64,000 bases of DNA from Cycas panzhihuaensis (lineage: Eukaryota; Cycadophyta). Positions 34,425-46,093 of the stretch are shown in pieces (the first letter of the stretch is position 1; the number at the start of each line of letters is the position of its first letter). Below the pieces are notes generated by a model. That model ran no database searches. It was given only the letters and a program-made list of their open reading frames with translations, and was not told where the DNA came from. The stretch spans positions 54,443,741 through 54,507,740 of the forward strand of contig CM041465.1 in assembly GCA_023213395.1 (NCBI GenBank), read 5' to 3'. A program made the position numbers and the translations under genes.

Positions 34425-34688
34425 GGCGACCATCTTGAGGGGCTGCCGATGGGAGCTAGATCGGCTTCCCCTTCGCGTTGGTGCTCTTACCTTTAGGTAG
34501 TTTCGCACTCTGTGTTTTGAGTTGGGCGACCAGCGGGTTTGCGATCTTTCCTTTCTTTTCCTTTTCTCTTTTCTAACAACGCTCGCGGAGGCGTTGCATG
34601 CGGCGTTCTCGCGCAGCTTGCGAGATTTGCGCCGTTGTTAGAAGACCAATCGTCGCGTTTCATTCCATTGTCGAACTTCGTTTCGGCA

Positions 34689-37600
34689 ATGGAATGTTAC
34701 CCGTCCGATTGACCCTACCATGCCATGACCTCGGGAACTCAAGAGTTCCCTGCATCCGTTCCGGAATCCACGTGAGGGCGGATTCCATCTATTACCAGAT
34801 GACCATTTCCACCCAAGACTTTGAGCCTTGGCTCATGCGGCGGAAGATCCGCCACTCGTGAGACCCGCCACCCCATTGGCGAGCCTTCGAGGAGTACCTG
34901 AGGATCCCTACTTTGAAGTCCCTTGACCTCGTATGGCTATGAGGATACCCCTCCCGTAGCCGCGGTCGAGGCGCTTAGCGAGTACTTTCGGCGGTTCGCC
35001 AACCACCTCTAGATGGTTAGCGAAATGCTACGCATAGCGTGGCGTCTTCCTCATCCATGCCCACGTTATCTCTGACGATTGATGCTTCAGCGCGCACACG
35101 TCTATCTTGGTGTCTACCCGGCTCTAAGGCGAGTGTTGCGCTGCTAGTCGTGGTCCCACTCCTCGGGACGCGCGCGGCGCATCTTTCCCACAACTCGGAG
35201 TTAGTATGCCCTGTTCAAACCAAGCGCCGTGCCACTTGCCGAGCGTGGCGCCGCGCGTTCCCTAGTAGGCCCCGAGGCCCTACTAGCGCCGCCGCCGCTA
35301 GCCATGCAGGACCCACTCCTACGTACGTCCAGAACTTGGGTTGGTGGTCCTTCTCTTTCGTGCCCCAGTGCTACGTCACAACCTTGGGGGCGGGGCAAGG
35401 GAAACCATCTCCTGTCATGGAGTGGACGGGTTGCACCCATATGGGGTCGCGCCACCTACGGGTGGCCCATATGGGCAAAACGATCCCTCACCCTCTGTTT
35501 AGGCGTCGGTAGCGACTCCTGCTGCTGCTGCGTCGGCCTGAGGCGCGCCTCCTTTCCGAACATCTACCGCGGACCCCTTCCCACAAGGGTGTTTCCTCGA
35601 GGAAGGATGGGACCAAACACCCCATCCGTTCCTTTGCGGTTGTCGATCCCTTAGCCCGAGCAAGGCACGTCCTTTCGTGGACTATAGGTCGACGCCCTTG
35701 TCTGTTGTGGCATTGAGGACTAACTTGCCACCTCATCCTCCTGAAGTCCCCAAATTCGGCGGGGCTTCGTCAAGAACAATAGAACATGTCTTGCGGCTTT
35801 TCCATGGCGTGCATCGACTATTGGGCCCTCGACCATATCTTGATGAAGCTCTTCCACGGTCCTTGCGAGGCGGCGCCCTCAGTGGTTCTGCCTTCACCGC
35901 CCATTCGATTTCTTCATTCCAGCGGTAGTGGGCGAGTTCGTCAACTACTTGACGTGGCGTCCATTCGAAAGTGGAATGAAGGCGCTTGTCGCTCAAACAA
36001 GGTCACGATGAGATGAATCGTGACTTTGTGCGACGTTTTCACGACCTTCTTCATTCCACCAAGGCCACCTTGCCTGAGGAGTTGAAGAGGATCTCTTCGT
36101 CGATACGCCGTCACGAGGTGCGTGGAGGTCCTCAAGATGGGGGCAACCACGTGTGACTCGCGATTCGGTGCTTGGCGTTGGAAGGCCATTGAGATCAGTG
36201 GGACTCGAAACCTCCCAAGCCCTCGCAGCGTCGCGGGCGCCTCCTCCGGCCGAAGGAGACCACACCTTCGCGACCGCTTAGTCGCCTCTCACCCGTGAGA
36301 GGACCCTAGATCCTCTTACTTCCGCTATTCGCTCATTTGAGCGAGCGATGAGAGCTTAAACTCCAACCTCCTTCGTCACCTACCTCCCATAGACACATTC
36401 GAGAACTTCTCGTGCGATGCCCCCCAAAGGGGGTAACACCCAGTCTTCTCAAGCAAGGAGGACCGATCCTCCCCTTGAGAAGAGTTGGTGCTCCATCCAC
36501 GGGGAATGTTTCCATGACGATCTTGGCGTTCTTGGGCACGGCACCCACGCGGCGCCCGCCAGCGATTCGTCCCCTAGGCGAGCAACGAGACCTAACCTCG
36601 ATCAGCCCATTCATAGAGACCCGTTCCCCAAACATGGGGAACGTGGTCGTGATGTTCAACAAAGATACGGTCGAGGTGGGATGGGTCCCGATTCCCACCC
36701 TTCGTATGGTAGAGGGAAGGGTGTGCGAAGGTCACCTTCACCTTCGCACTCCACGGCCGTAGTGCTTCATCACCTTCGATCCGCTACAAGGGAAAGAAGG
36801 TTGTCAGTGCTTGAGACCACCCGTTATATGCCTTAACCTGGTCCCAAGCTGCTAAAGAGGCGGCCGGTACCTCTTCATCCACATCTTACCTTGATCCTCT
36901 TAGGGCCGTTCCTCCCGGAGATTCTGCGCTTCCCAAGACTATTCCGTCGCCCGGTCGATTCGACTTTAGAAGGCGCTTACCCAACCACGAGGAAGGGTAA
37001 ACCCTTTTCTATTGTTGACGAGCTCTATCTGACATTGCGGGAATGTCCTTGATGGGCGTCTTGAGAAGTCGCCACGAGCAACGTGCTTTTCTTCTTGAAG
37101 CTCTCGGCCCACCAGACGCTTCCGTCCATGCGATAGGTGCTACCTCCCATGGGCCACCTGTCATCTCATTTGATCCTAGAGATCTCCCACCTCCCAGCAA
37201 GCGGGAGAAGCTTTTGCATTACGGATTCGTCATTACCATTGACACTCTGATTGTATCGTAAAGAGGACCATTGTAGATAATGGCTCCTCGGTTAACACTA
37301 TACTGTAGCGTATGCTCAAGGAGCTAGGCATAGTAGCTCTTAGTCTGTCCCTTGGAAATGCCAAGGGTATGATGGGACTGCGAAGTCCCCTCACAGCGAT
37401 CTCCTATCCCTCACCTTAGGAGGAAAAGCATTTACATCGAGTTCTTTGTACTCGATGTCGATGTGAGTACAACCTCTTGTTGGGCGACCATGGCTCGACG
37501 GATGGGAACAATGCTCCCTTGATGCGGGCAACTTAAATTTGTCCATGAAGGACAAGTTAAAGTTATCGCCCGCGAGCCTATCTTGTCTCACACCTCCCAT

Positions 37601-38175
37601 CCGACTGCCCGGTGTTTTCGATGATGAAGATAGCGATCACGAGGAGGTTACCCCTTAGTGGGACCTTTGTTTTGAGGCAGGCCTTCATCGGTCGAGCCTA
37701 TGCCATGTCATGAGCCAAACCTAGTTAGGTTTGCCCCTATTGGCGTGGGTGGTTACGGTTACTTAGCGCCATGGATGATTCGATTCGGATGGCGAGGGTT
37801 ATGGGCCCTCTCCTCGGCGTGTCACCACGGTTTCGCGAGCACTGGGGAATATCTCGATCGGATATTCGCTCTTCCTCATTCTGATGGCTCCGAGCCCTTT
37901 GGTCCTAAACCAGCCATTTATTTTACCTTCTCGACCTCCCCGAGCGGTTTCACGTAGGCGCCCACGTCGGCGAGCCACTCGTAGAGGCACTTCTTCTTCA
38001 CGCTCTAGATCCTTACCTCGGACTAGAGCCACTCTTACTCGTATGCAACCTTGCCATTCGATCCGTCGCGTGCCAGGTCCGTTGCACTCATCTGATTCTG
38101 ACCATAGCAAGTTTACTAGTAGGCCTGGCCATATTAGGCCTACTCTTCATCACCTATCTCCTACCCTGCGTGTGA
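34689..38175 (+). pseudogene. Gag-protease gene of element C, degraded
   Basis: Start ATG in the same context (tttcggcaatgga) as A and B. Gag words across frames: ILMKLFHGPCEAA and IRFLHSSGS at 35,844-35,925, QGHDEMNRDFV near 36,000 and RCPPKGVTPSLLKQGG at 36,415-36,462. The retropepsin-like motif follows near 37,270-37,330 (codons for VDNGSSVN with a base missing nearby), the post-protease block KFVHEGQVK near 37,537 and a GYGPSPRRV segment near 37,795. It ends near 38,175 without any RT. Many short frame breaks. Confidence 0.75.
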
Positions 38176-38231
38176 CTACCCCTACCTTTACGGGGTCTAG
38201 GCACACCTCTTCCTCTCTTCTTGCTCAAAGC

Positions 38232-38553
38232 GAGCCTAAACTACCATTTTAAATTGTTCCCATTCCTCCCAACCACGGGTGGAATGGCAATTTAAGATGG
38301 ATTCTTACTCGAAGCGAGCCTAAACTACCATTTTAAATTGTTCCCATTCCTCCCAACCACGGGTGGAATGGCAATTTAAGATGGATTCTTCTTTAAAGCG
38401 AGCCTAAACTACCATTTTAAATTGTTCCCATTCCTCCCAACCACGGGCGGAATGGCAGTTTAAGATGGATTCTTACTCCGAAATGAGCTTAAACTACCAT
38501 TTTAAACCGTCCCCATTCTTCCCAACCTCGGGTAGGATGGCGGTTTAAGATGG
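38232..38553 (+). repeat. Hairpin repeat, 4 units (3' UTR of element C)
   Basis: Units begin at 38,232, 38,316, 38,400 and 38,485, about 84 bases apart, with the same stem design as in A. Confidence 0.92.
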
Positions 38554-39312
38554 ATTTCTTTTTTGTTTTCTTTGTCTTCTGGTTCCTCCCACGGAACCCG
38601 CGTTCCCATTTGCTCTTGGGAACCTTTGTCCTCCTGCTTGGGCATCCTCCAACTAGGACGATGCTAGGGAGTATCGTTGCTCCCCCCTTCCGTGCTTGTG
38701 ATTTCCTTCGCATATTCCGCTATGCTCCCCTGTGGATGTGTATGTCGCCCTATCTTCTAACCTCACGCCTCCCGATCACCTCTGTTTACGGTGGTTGTGT
38801 GTGCTCCTGTTAGACGTATGGCCATACATGGAAGGAAACACATGCATATTACAACAAAATATTTACAACAAATATCTACAACATATGTACGTTTACAACA
38901 TACCAAAAATAATTCATTTACAAAATAAATCATACATGCTACCTCTATCATACATGATACACACCATTTCATGTGGAGGCTTGCAGCGGCCCGTGCCCAA
39001 GTCTCAGTTTGCGTCAGTTAGATATGCTTGCTCACTTTGTTGGATGCCCTCTTACTTCACGCTGCACCTTGGCAGCGGGGCATCCGTTATTGCTCACTTG
39101 ATTTCGGTCGGTGCTGGGCGACGCGTGGCGACCCTACGTTGTCCTCGTCTCTGTCTCCCTTGTCCACGCAGCGTTCGCCACGACACTTGCCTACGCCCTT
39201 GGATCACGTGCTGCTCTTGATTGCTCTTATATATATATATATGCATGTGCTACTCATGTTTCTTAATTGCCAGCATTCGCCATCACATTACGCTTCCGAG
39301 CAGTGAGGCTCT
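38554..39312 (+). other. 3' UTR of element C
   Basis: Non-coding. It contains the family blocks gtatcgttgctcccc, ggccatacatggaagg, an A-rich tract with aacaaaatatttacaac, a TA run (39,228-39,241) and gccatcacattacgctt. Confidence 0.7.
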
Positions 39313-39328
39313 GCTGCCAAGGGGGCAG
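39313..39328 (+). other. Polypurine tract of element C
   Basis: gctgccaagggggcag directly before the 3' LTR TG. It is the best-preserved tract of the A/B/C family and matches those of E and F. Confidence 0.8.
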
Positions 39329-41817
39329 TGTTTCCCAGGTAGTGGGAATGGACTCGGGACGCATCGACACAGGTTTGTGCAGGTATATGTTCTTACTTTT
39401 CTTACTTATGATTGCTAAGGTAATTTGGAGTAATTTGATTGACATATGCCTGCCTACATGCATTTGTTTGATTGCCTGTTCATAATGCATGTGCCTAACG
39501 GCACCTCTTAGCCTATGACGACTCACGGTAGGGGCATCCATAAGCGGATCGACACCGTATGGCATCTGACCACTCACGATGTCTCCATGGTCTTCGGGAT
39601 GCTTTTGCCGACTGTTTGCTCTTATTGCCACATGCCACTTATGTTGCAAACCCTTCCTAAGCTGGTTTAACCCTTAGTTAGGGCTCTTTGCACCATTTTG
39701 AGTACCTTTGCTTGGGCATTCCCTCGATTGTTCCCATTCATGATTAGCCTCTATTTTTGCCTCAAAACACGGTTACTGCTACTTATTTTTCTCTTTTTTA
39801 AATTTCGGGTTGTCTGTGACAAACTTAGCGGTACCACAAAGTTTCTTGATGCAGATGCGTCTGCATGATAAACTTAGCGGTGCCGCGAAGTTCTTGCGTG
39901 ATCTGTTGTTTAAAATTTGAAAAAAAGAAACCACGCGACGATGGCGCGTTTTTTGAGCTGGCGTGGCTCGAATGGTTGGGCGCCCAAGGCCCCAACGTTC
40001 ACTTGCTATGCCCAAGGCATAAAAGCCTTTTTCTTACTCATTTGCTTCATTTTTCTTCAATTCATTTTTCAAGTTTTCTAGAGCAACTTCTCCAAAAAGA
40101 AACAAAGCAAAGAAACAGTGAACAAGAGAACTTCTTCTACAGCAGTGGGACAGAGGTGAAGTGGGCCATTACCAGCTGGAGTTGCAGGGCCATTGCTGCC
40201 CCCTACGTTTCTCCACCACAAGCTTCACCTTCTCTCACAAATACTCAAAGTTCCAAGGCACTTCTTCACAAAAAAGACTACTCCAAAGGACAACTTCTAG
40301 CTCCCATCTTGTGCAGACTCCTCCTTCCATTCTCTTTGCAAAGGACACTAAAAACCAGCCTTAGACCTTTGCTTGTCTTCTTTGCTCCAAGTAGCCAAGG
40401 TACATGCATGCATGCTCTCTCCCATTTAAGGTAGTTCTTGTCTTTCATTGGTGCTTTTGCCTTTTTTATTATTTTACTTGCAAGCTTTTCTCCTTCTTTT
40501 GTGTGCTTTCCTTGGAATTTCATTTGCCATTTGATGCAAGTAGCTTTGGTAGTTGTGGCTTGCTTTAGGGTTGCCTTAGATTGGGCCCATTTCTTCACAT
40601 TTCTTTGAGACTCATCCTTACCACCTTAGCTTGCTCTTTCACCGTTTCTTAAGTTAGTCGGTACAAAGGGTCTTGCGAGGATTTGAGGGAGATAAGGCGG
40701 GGTTAGTCCCCATTCGTCCTTCTCCCCAAGGGTTCGAATCCCTTGTCCTCTCCCTTTACTACCGCACTCTCTTGGGAAAGCGAGGTTAGAAACCTAAGGG
40801 AGTCGGTTTGAACTCTCTTCTTGGCGTGGGTAGCTTGTCACAACCTATCTCACCCTATTGCTGCTAGTATTGCTTTCCGAACCCGTGGAGACCTCTCGTG
40901 GTGAGTTAGCCATCCAGGGGCTACACTCGATCCCATTGGTGCTTTTGTGGTGTATGATAGCTTGCATGTTTCTGCGTCGATTAGTTTCATTTTTGTTACG
41001 CTTTAGTACTTAACTACGTTTTGCTAGCTTAGTTGATTTTATTTCCATATATACATATATCTTGTTGTGCTTCGTAGCCTCTCTCCCGAGAGGAAGGTGT
41101 TTGTTGGGATTATTCGTAGGATTGCGTTGGAGGAGTCATTGCGAGATCGACCGATTCTTGGGTCGGCCCCATATGGTATTTCTTCTCCCTTTTCGGTTGA
41201 GCTTTGCTTTCGTTTCCTTCGTTTCATTTAGTCCTTGCATGCTTTTGGGGAGGTAAGTGCACCCCCTTCGTTGTTTGCGATCGACGTTGCATGCGGGAGG
41301 AGAAGGAGGCGCAACCAAGGAGGAAATCGCGCTTCAGATTCGAGCGCCGGATCCGGTATTCTTCGCATACCTTTCATATTTTCTTTATGCTTTATGTTTC
41401 TTTGCATTTCTTGTTATAGATAAAGGAACATAAAGGAAAGAAAAATAACCTTTTATTAATGTGTTAAACTTGCTCGTACTATTTCTTTACATTGCATAAC
41501 ATAGGAATAGAAGACTTGTTTGCGTTGTATCCCTAGCGCATTCTACCCGTATTCTTTATACTTTTGGTTGGTTGCCCCTCGTCGCCTTCTCATTGCCTTG
41601 AGAAGTAGCGGCAGCGAGGTCTTTTCCTTCCCGCCATCAGAAGGGTAGGAAGGCCTCGTCTTGCGGCTACACAGAGCAACGAGGCACCTTGCGATCCGTG
41701 CAGCGCTCCGGCGCACGGGCGTCTGCGAGGTATGATACTCGCTATTGCTTTGTTTAGCGTATTGTTTTATGCCCTTCCCGCTAGGCGTTGGATCATTGCC
41801 CCGCGGAGAGCGTTTCA
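39329..41817 (+). repeat. 3' LTR of element C
   Basis: Begins tgtttcccaggtagtggg and ends gagagcgtttca, then ccacc. TATA-like ggcataaaagcc at 40,016-40,027. It pairs with 31,920-34,424 by shared C-only words. Confidence 0.92.
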
Positions 41818-41822
41818 CCACC

Positions 41823-43054
41823 CTGATTTTCTTATAATTGTTTACTGTGATAACTACCTATAAAACACCCCAAAAACTGGTTAGAACTCCTCTATACCTA
41901 CTTGCCTACCTTCAAGGCTGCCCCTCATTCCTCCCCGGTTAAGTTTTGGCACTCCTTTAGGCCATTCTTTATTTTTTCATTTAATTTACCTTTGCACCAT
42001 GCTAAACTCTACAGTATTGCTAAGTTTCTAGCACAAACTTAGTGGCCCTGTGGCCAGTGACACCCCCATAAAAAGGGGGTTTTCCACCCAAAAACTTTGT
42101 CCCAGGGTGGGCCATGCTTAGGCCCACCGGGACTAAGGCTACCTAATGCTATAGCTCCCCCTCTCTCTGGGCCTAATTCGAGCTCTAGGAGATCTCAATT
42201 TGCCCATAAAGGGCTAAAAACTACTCTAAAAGCATTAAAAACTCATTAATTTTGAATGACGAAATGGTTGGGAAAAGGGGTGATCCACTTACTAGATTCA
42301 GCCTCACTACTACCATCTCGCCTCCCCAGTCCTGTTGGCTCTCCCCGTGTCCCAGTCTGATAGTCTGATCTCCCTCTGCATGCCTCTGAAGTCGAGTGGT
42401 GCTCTATTGCATAAGGAGAAGGGCTTTGAATTGATCATGAGCCTATGAAAATGAATCATATTTTCGTCGACTTTCCTTATATAGGCGCGGGACCCGACGG
42501 GCACCTCCTCTATTTATCTCGTCGCGACAGCCCTTGGGACCATCTCTCCCCCCTGATCACCTTTGCCATCGGGGTTTGTCTCCCATTCTACCTTCATGGT
42601 CCTCTTTTCTCCTTACCCTCTAGGCGCATTTATGGCATCCCCTTTTGGCCTTATGAGGCCCCCTTCTACCTCGTTTTACGTGTCACCTCCATATATACTA
42701 GAGTTTATACTCATTTGGCTCATTTTGCCATCCTAAGCCCATTGTTGCTACCCATTTGTACCTCTGGGGCTCCCAAAGAAAGTGTACTCCCTACCTGGGA
42801 CCACGCTTCGCTTCCTTAAGTGACCTTTAGCACCCCCATAGGGGCCTTTTCGCCATTGTTTCTTTCTGGTCTGCCAAATCGTCTTCCTCACCCTCAAGTA
42901 GTCTCATTTCTGGGTCCTCCTGCCCTTCAAGACCCCTATCGATAGCCACTTGAGTCTCTCACGTTTGTTTCACCCTGTTGAGTCATTTTCATCCATCGAC
43001 CTTGTTAGCACTTTCTCCTTGATTTATCCTATCGAGACCTCTATTCCTTCTTCC
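41823..43054. other. Spacer of element F between antisense PMD gene and second RNase H gene
   Basis: Continuation of F after element C. It matches 1,860-3,094 of E and holds no gene. The conserved ttatatagg word is at 42,476-42,485. Confidence 0.6.
42476..42485 (+). promoter_or_regulatory. Candidate internal TATA box upstream of RNase H gene (element F)
   Basis: ttatatagg 577 bases before the RNase H start, at the same place as 2,548-2,557 in E. Support is conservation only. Confidence 0.35.
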
Positions 43055-43477
43055 ATGGCGTTACTCGTCTTCATCGACGGTGGAAGCCGTGGCAACCCTG
43101 GCCCTTCTGTCGCCACGTGGATTCTCCGTGACCCTTCTAGACATGACTTCATGAGTTCTAGGATCTTCCTCCCTGAGGCCATTAATAACAAAGCTGAGTA
43201 CATAGTTGTTATGGAGGCCCTTATTGATGTGCTCTACTTCTACCATGGACCCATCATCCTCTTCTGCAACTCTTAAGTTGTGGTGTCCCATCTCACCTAA
43301 GTCTACCAAGTGCGGTGCCCACATATGAGAGCTCTTGCCTCGATCACTAGGTCCTTGTTGGTTTATTTTCCTTCTGTTGACATCCGACACATTCCTCTGG
43401 CTCTCAACATGAAGGCGGATAGCCTGGTTCATCTCATCCTTGAGCATCACATCCCTCTTCTCATTAACCCACCTTGA
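43055..43477 (+). pseudogene. Second type I RNase H gene of element F, nearly intact
   Basis: From ATG at 43,055 the frame reads MALLVFIDGGSRGNPGPSVA, then EAINNKAEYIVVMEALIDVL. These are the first catalytic Asp block and the catalytic Glu helix of type I RNase H of the archaeal/bacterial-like kind. After a TAA at 43,274 the same frame continues with VVVSHLT (second Asp region, Asp changed to Asn just before the stop), YQVRCPHMRALA, IRHIPLALNMKADSLVH (the last block with its Asp), and closes at 43,475-43,477. Total 141 codons with two internal stops. It lies downstream of integrase and of the antisense PMD gene, in the sense direction. RNase H would cut the RNA of RNA-DNA hybrids during reverse transcription. 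In Tat-lineage elements the extra RNase H sits between RNase H and integrase, so this place is unusual. Confidence 0.75.
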
Positions 43478-43755
43478 GAGACTTGTCTGGTTGCCCAAGC
43501 ACCCAAGTCTCTGGTCATCTTGTCCTTCATATTGTGATCCATTCGCACCTATGAAAATCAGCCGCTAATGAGGTTAAACTATGGCGACCACCAAGTTTGT
43601 TTCCTTACTCTACTCTTAGCACCTCTCTTAGCACATCACTCCCACTATTCTTGACTTATTTCTATACATAACACCTTATTCATGACATCTGTCTGATTGT
43701 ATGTGTCGTCATCACCACCCTTCCATTGTACTCCTACAATAAAGGGCATCCCCCT
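43478..43755 (+). other. 3' non-coding part of element F before element D
   Basis: Matches 3,518-3,700 of E by eye (taatgaggttaaactatgg near 43,566 and 3,606). No gene. Confidence 0.55.
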
Positions 43756-43912
43756 TATTGGATATTGTGACAATAATAGTTTGAGGCTAAAATTTTGGCA
43801 TGTTGCCGGTGTAGTTTCCTTCCCTAATCTTTCTTGAGGGGTTCTAAGGGGGGCGAGAGCCTCCCTTTGGTGGGGGGTGTGGGGGAGTTCTAAGGGGGGC
43901 AGGAGCCCCACT
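43756..43912 (+). repeat. 5' LTR stub of element D
   Basis: ggatattgtgacaataatag and following bases match the start of the 3' LTR at 45,155 (agatattgtgacaacaatag), through the word ctaatctttcttg. Near 43,837-43,910 the motif ggttctaaggggggc is repeated in two forms before the jump into pol, which hints at a repeat-mediated deletion. Confidence 0.8.
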
Positions 43913-45106
43913 TTATATGAGGAGATCTATATGAATCAACCAGAAGGGTTTGTACAAGATGGAAGGAAAAGACTTGTTTGCAGGCTCAGGAAATCATTGT
44001 ATAGTTTAAAGCAATCACCCCGGAGTGGTACAAGAAGTTTGATACCTTCATGGAGAGCCAAAATTTTAAAAAAAGTGAGTATGATTATTGTGTTTACTTT
44101 AAATTTATGGATAATGGCTTATTCATTATCTTGGTATTATATGTTGATGACATATTGGTTGCAAGTAAGAGCATGGAAGAAATCAATAAGCTAAAGGCTC
44201 AATTGGCTAGGACTTTTGATATGAAGGATCTAAGGAGCTACAAAACAAATCTTGGGCATGGAGATACATAGAGACAGGAAAAATGGTAAGCTATGGTTAT
44301 CACAGCAGAAATATGTGCAGAAGGTGCTAGCCAGGTTTAGTATGGCAAATGTGAAACTAGTGAGTATCCCATTGGCTTCCCACTTCAAGATTTCTTCGAA
44401 TATGAGTCCTAGTAGTGAAGAAGAAAAGGTTTATATATCTCATGTGCCTTATGCCAGTGCAGTAGGAAGTTTGATGTATGCCATGGTATGTACAAGACTT
44501 GATATTTCACATGCAGTCGGTGTAGTTAGTAGGTTTATGGCAAATCTAGGAAAGGAACATTGGGCTATAGTGAAATGGGTGCTTCAATATTTGAGAGGCA
44601 TAAGTGACTTCTACATCACCTTTGGAGGTACAGGTAATCAAGTTTGTGGATATGTTGATTCAGACTTTACAGGAGATTTAGACAAAAGAAGGTCTACTTC
44701 AGGTTATGTTTTCACTCTTGTAAATGGTCCAATTAGTTGGATGTCCAAATTATAGAGCACAATTGCACTGTCAACCATGGAAGCTAAATATGTTGCTGTA
44801 GCACATGCTTGTAAGGAAGCAATGTGGTTACATGGTCTATTGGTTGTGCTTGGAAGGTGATAGGAAAACGTAAAGGTATTTTGTGACAGTCAAAGTGCCA
44901 TTTACTTAACCAAGAATCCAGCTTATCACAGTAGAACAAAGCATATTATTTTTAAGTACCATTTTGTTAGACAGGTTATGGAAGCAGGTGGAATGGCACT
45001 TGAGAAGATTCACACCAATTAGAATTATGCTGATATATTCACAAAACCAGTACCAGTAGAGAAGTTCAAATGGTGTTTGACTTCTCTTGGTTTGCAAACA
45101 AGATGA
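43913..45106 (+). pseudogene. Copia pol fragment of element D: reverse transcriptase and RNase H
   Basis: The RT opens with EEIYMNQPEGFVQDG and RLRKSLYSLKQSPR (family M-x-Q-P-E-G-F then L-x-K-S-L-Y-G-L-K-Q-x-P-R). One frameshift follows near 44,025, then LYVDDILVAS with the catalytic YVDD (about 44,140). A second frameshift near 44,250 leads to a long open run (44,252-44,755) with MEIHRDRKNGKLWLSQQKYV, VGSLMYAMVCTRLDISHAVG and the RNase H words GYVDSDFTGDLDKRRSTSGY. After a stop, STMEAKYVAVAHACKEAMWL and ADIFTKPVP complete RNase H to a TGA at 45,104-45,106. This is a classical plant Ty1/copia pol end, dead through deletion, frameshifts and stops. Confidence 0.93.
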
Positions 45107-45140
45107 TGAAGGGTCCAGGAAAGGTACCGGGTAAATTATT

Positions 45141-45154
45141 GTCAAGGTGGAGAT
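45141..45154 (+). other. Polypurine tract of element D
   Basis: gtcaaggtggagat before the LTR TG matches the caag-tgggag type tract of plant copia elements. Confidence 0.75.
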
Positions 45155-45772
45155 TGTTAGATATTGTGACAACAATAGTTTGATGTTAAACTTTTGGTAT
45201 GTTCCCGGCGTGGTTTCCTCCCCTAATCTTTCTTGGGGGGTTCCAAAGGGGCGGAGCCCCTTTCTTGGAGGTCTTGGGCGTGGAACACCCCTCGCTAAGA
45301 GGGGGGACCCAAAAAATTAGCCCTGTAACCATATTAAATTGTAAAGAGAATCAGGGTCATTTGATACAAATACCCTAGATTCTATGGATGAGATTTATGC
45401 CTTGGATGTCCCTCTCATGTAGCTTGATTTAGGGCTTTTCTTATTATATTGTATATAATGTAATGTACTGTGATGAGGGTGGTGGCTGGTTATTGTTCCT
45501 AAGAGTACTCTACTACTGAGATGTACTTTTTCTCCATTTTACAATAATAAAGATTGATACCTTTCCTGTGTGGATGTTTCCCTAGCACACTGTTAGGGTT
45601 TTACCACCTTATATCAAGTGCATATGTGATGTTTGGCTTTCATATTCATGTTATTGTATTATCTCTGAGTTTAGAACTTGTGTGTTAAATTCTAGTTTTG
45701 ATTCCTGTAACTAGTTGCAAAATAGTTCAGATCTTGTGGTAGTTTAAGGTTTGGGACCTTGTATTATCAACA
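45155..45772 (+). repeat. 3' LTR of element D (618 bp)
   Basis: Starts tgttagatattgtgac and ends attatcaaca, then target copy cccct. Within it aataataaagattg (about 45,542-45,555) gives a possible polyadenylation signal. Confidence 0.88.
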
Positions 45773-45912
45773 CCCCTCATCTATCATCATTACCAATTGA
45801 CTATACAATGACACATAGGCAGCCCCTATGTTGTCTCGCCCTTACCTCTATGCCCTCACGTTCCACCATGGTATTCGTCGTCACCTTTAGCCAACACCAT
45901 TATTATGTTCGT

Positions 45913-46023
<111 letters not shown>

Positions 46024-46077
46024 TAATATTGTGTTGCCAGCATTAAATGCATTGCATTAAACGAGCAATGAGGCTCT

Positions 46078-46093
46078 ATTACCAAGGAGGCAG
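46078..46093 (+). other. Polypurine tract of element F
   Basis: ttaccaaggaggcag immediately before the 3' LTR TG. Confidence 0.7.

Larger units (their letters stand above)
31920..41817 (+). mobile_element. Element C: full-length non-autonomous LTR retrotransposon (gag-pro only)
   Basis: 9,898 bp with a perfect target duplication ccacc (31,915-31,919 and 41,818-41,822). The site is confirmed by the uninterrupted relative E, where sequence matching 31,860-31,914 and 41,823 onward is continuous at about 1,840-1,880. LTRs are 2,505 and 2,489 bp, and the internal region is 4.9 kb with a gag-pro reading, four hairpin repeats and an intact-looking polypurine tract. It has no RT, RNase H or integrase. 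Confidence 0.93.
43756..45772 (+). mobile_element. Element D: internally deleted Ty1/copia retrotransposon
   Basis: 2,017 bp with a perfect target duplication cccct (43,751-43,755 and 45,773-45,777) in the 3' end of F. The left end is a 5' LTR stub of about 157 bases (its opening TG now TA). This jumps straight into the reverse transcriptase coding region. RT and RNase H follow, then a polypurine tract and a 618-bp 3' LTR. The rest of the 5' LTR, gag, protease, integrase and the start of RT are missing. Confidence 0.9.
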
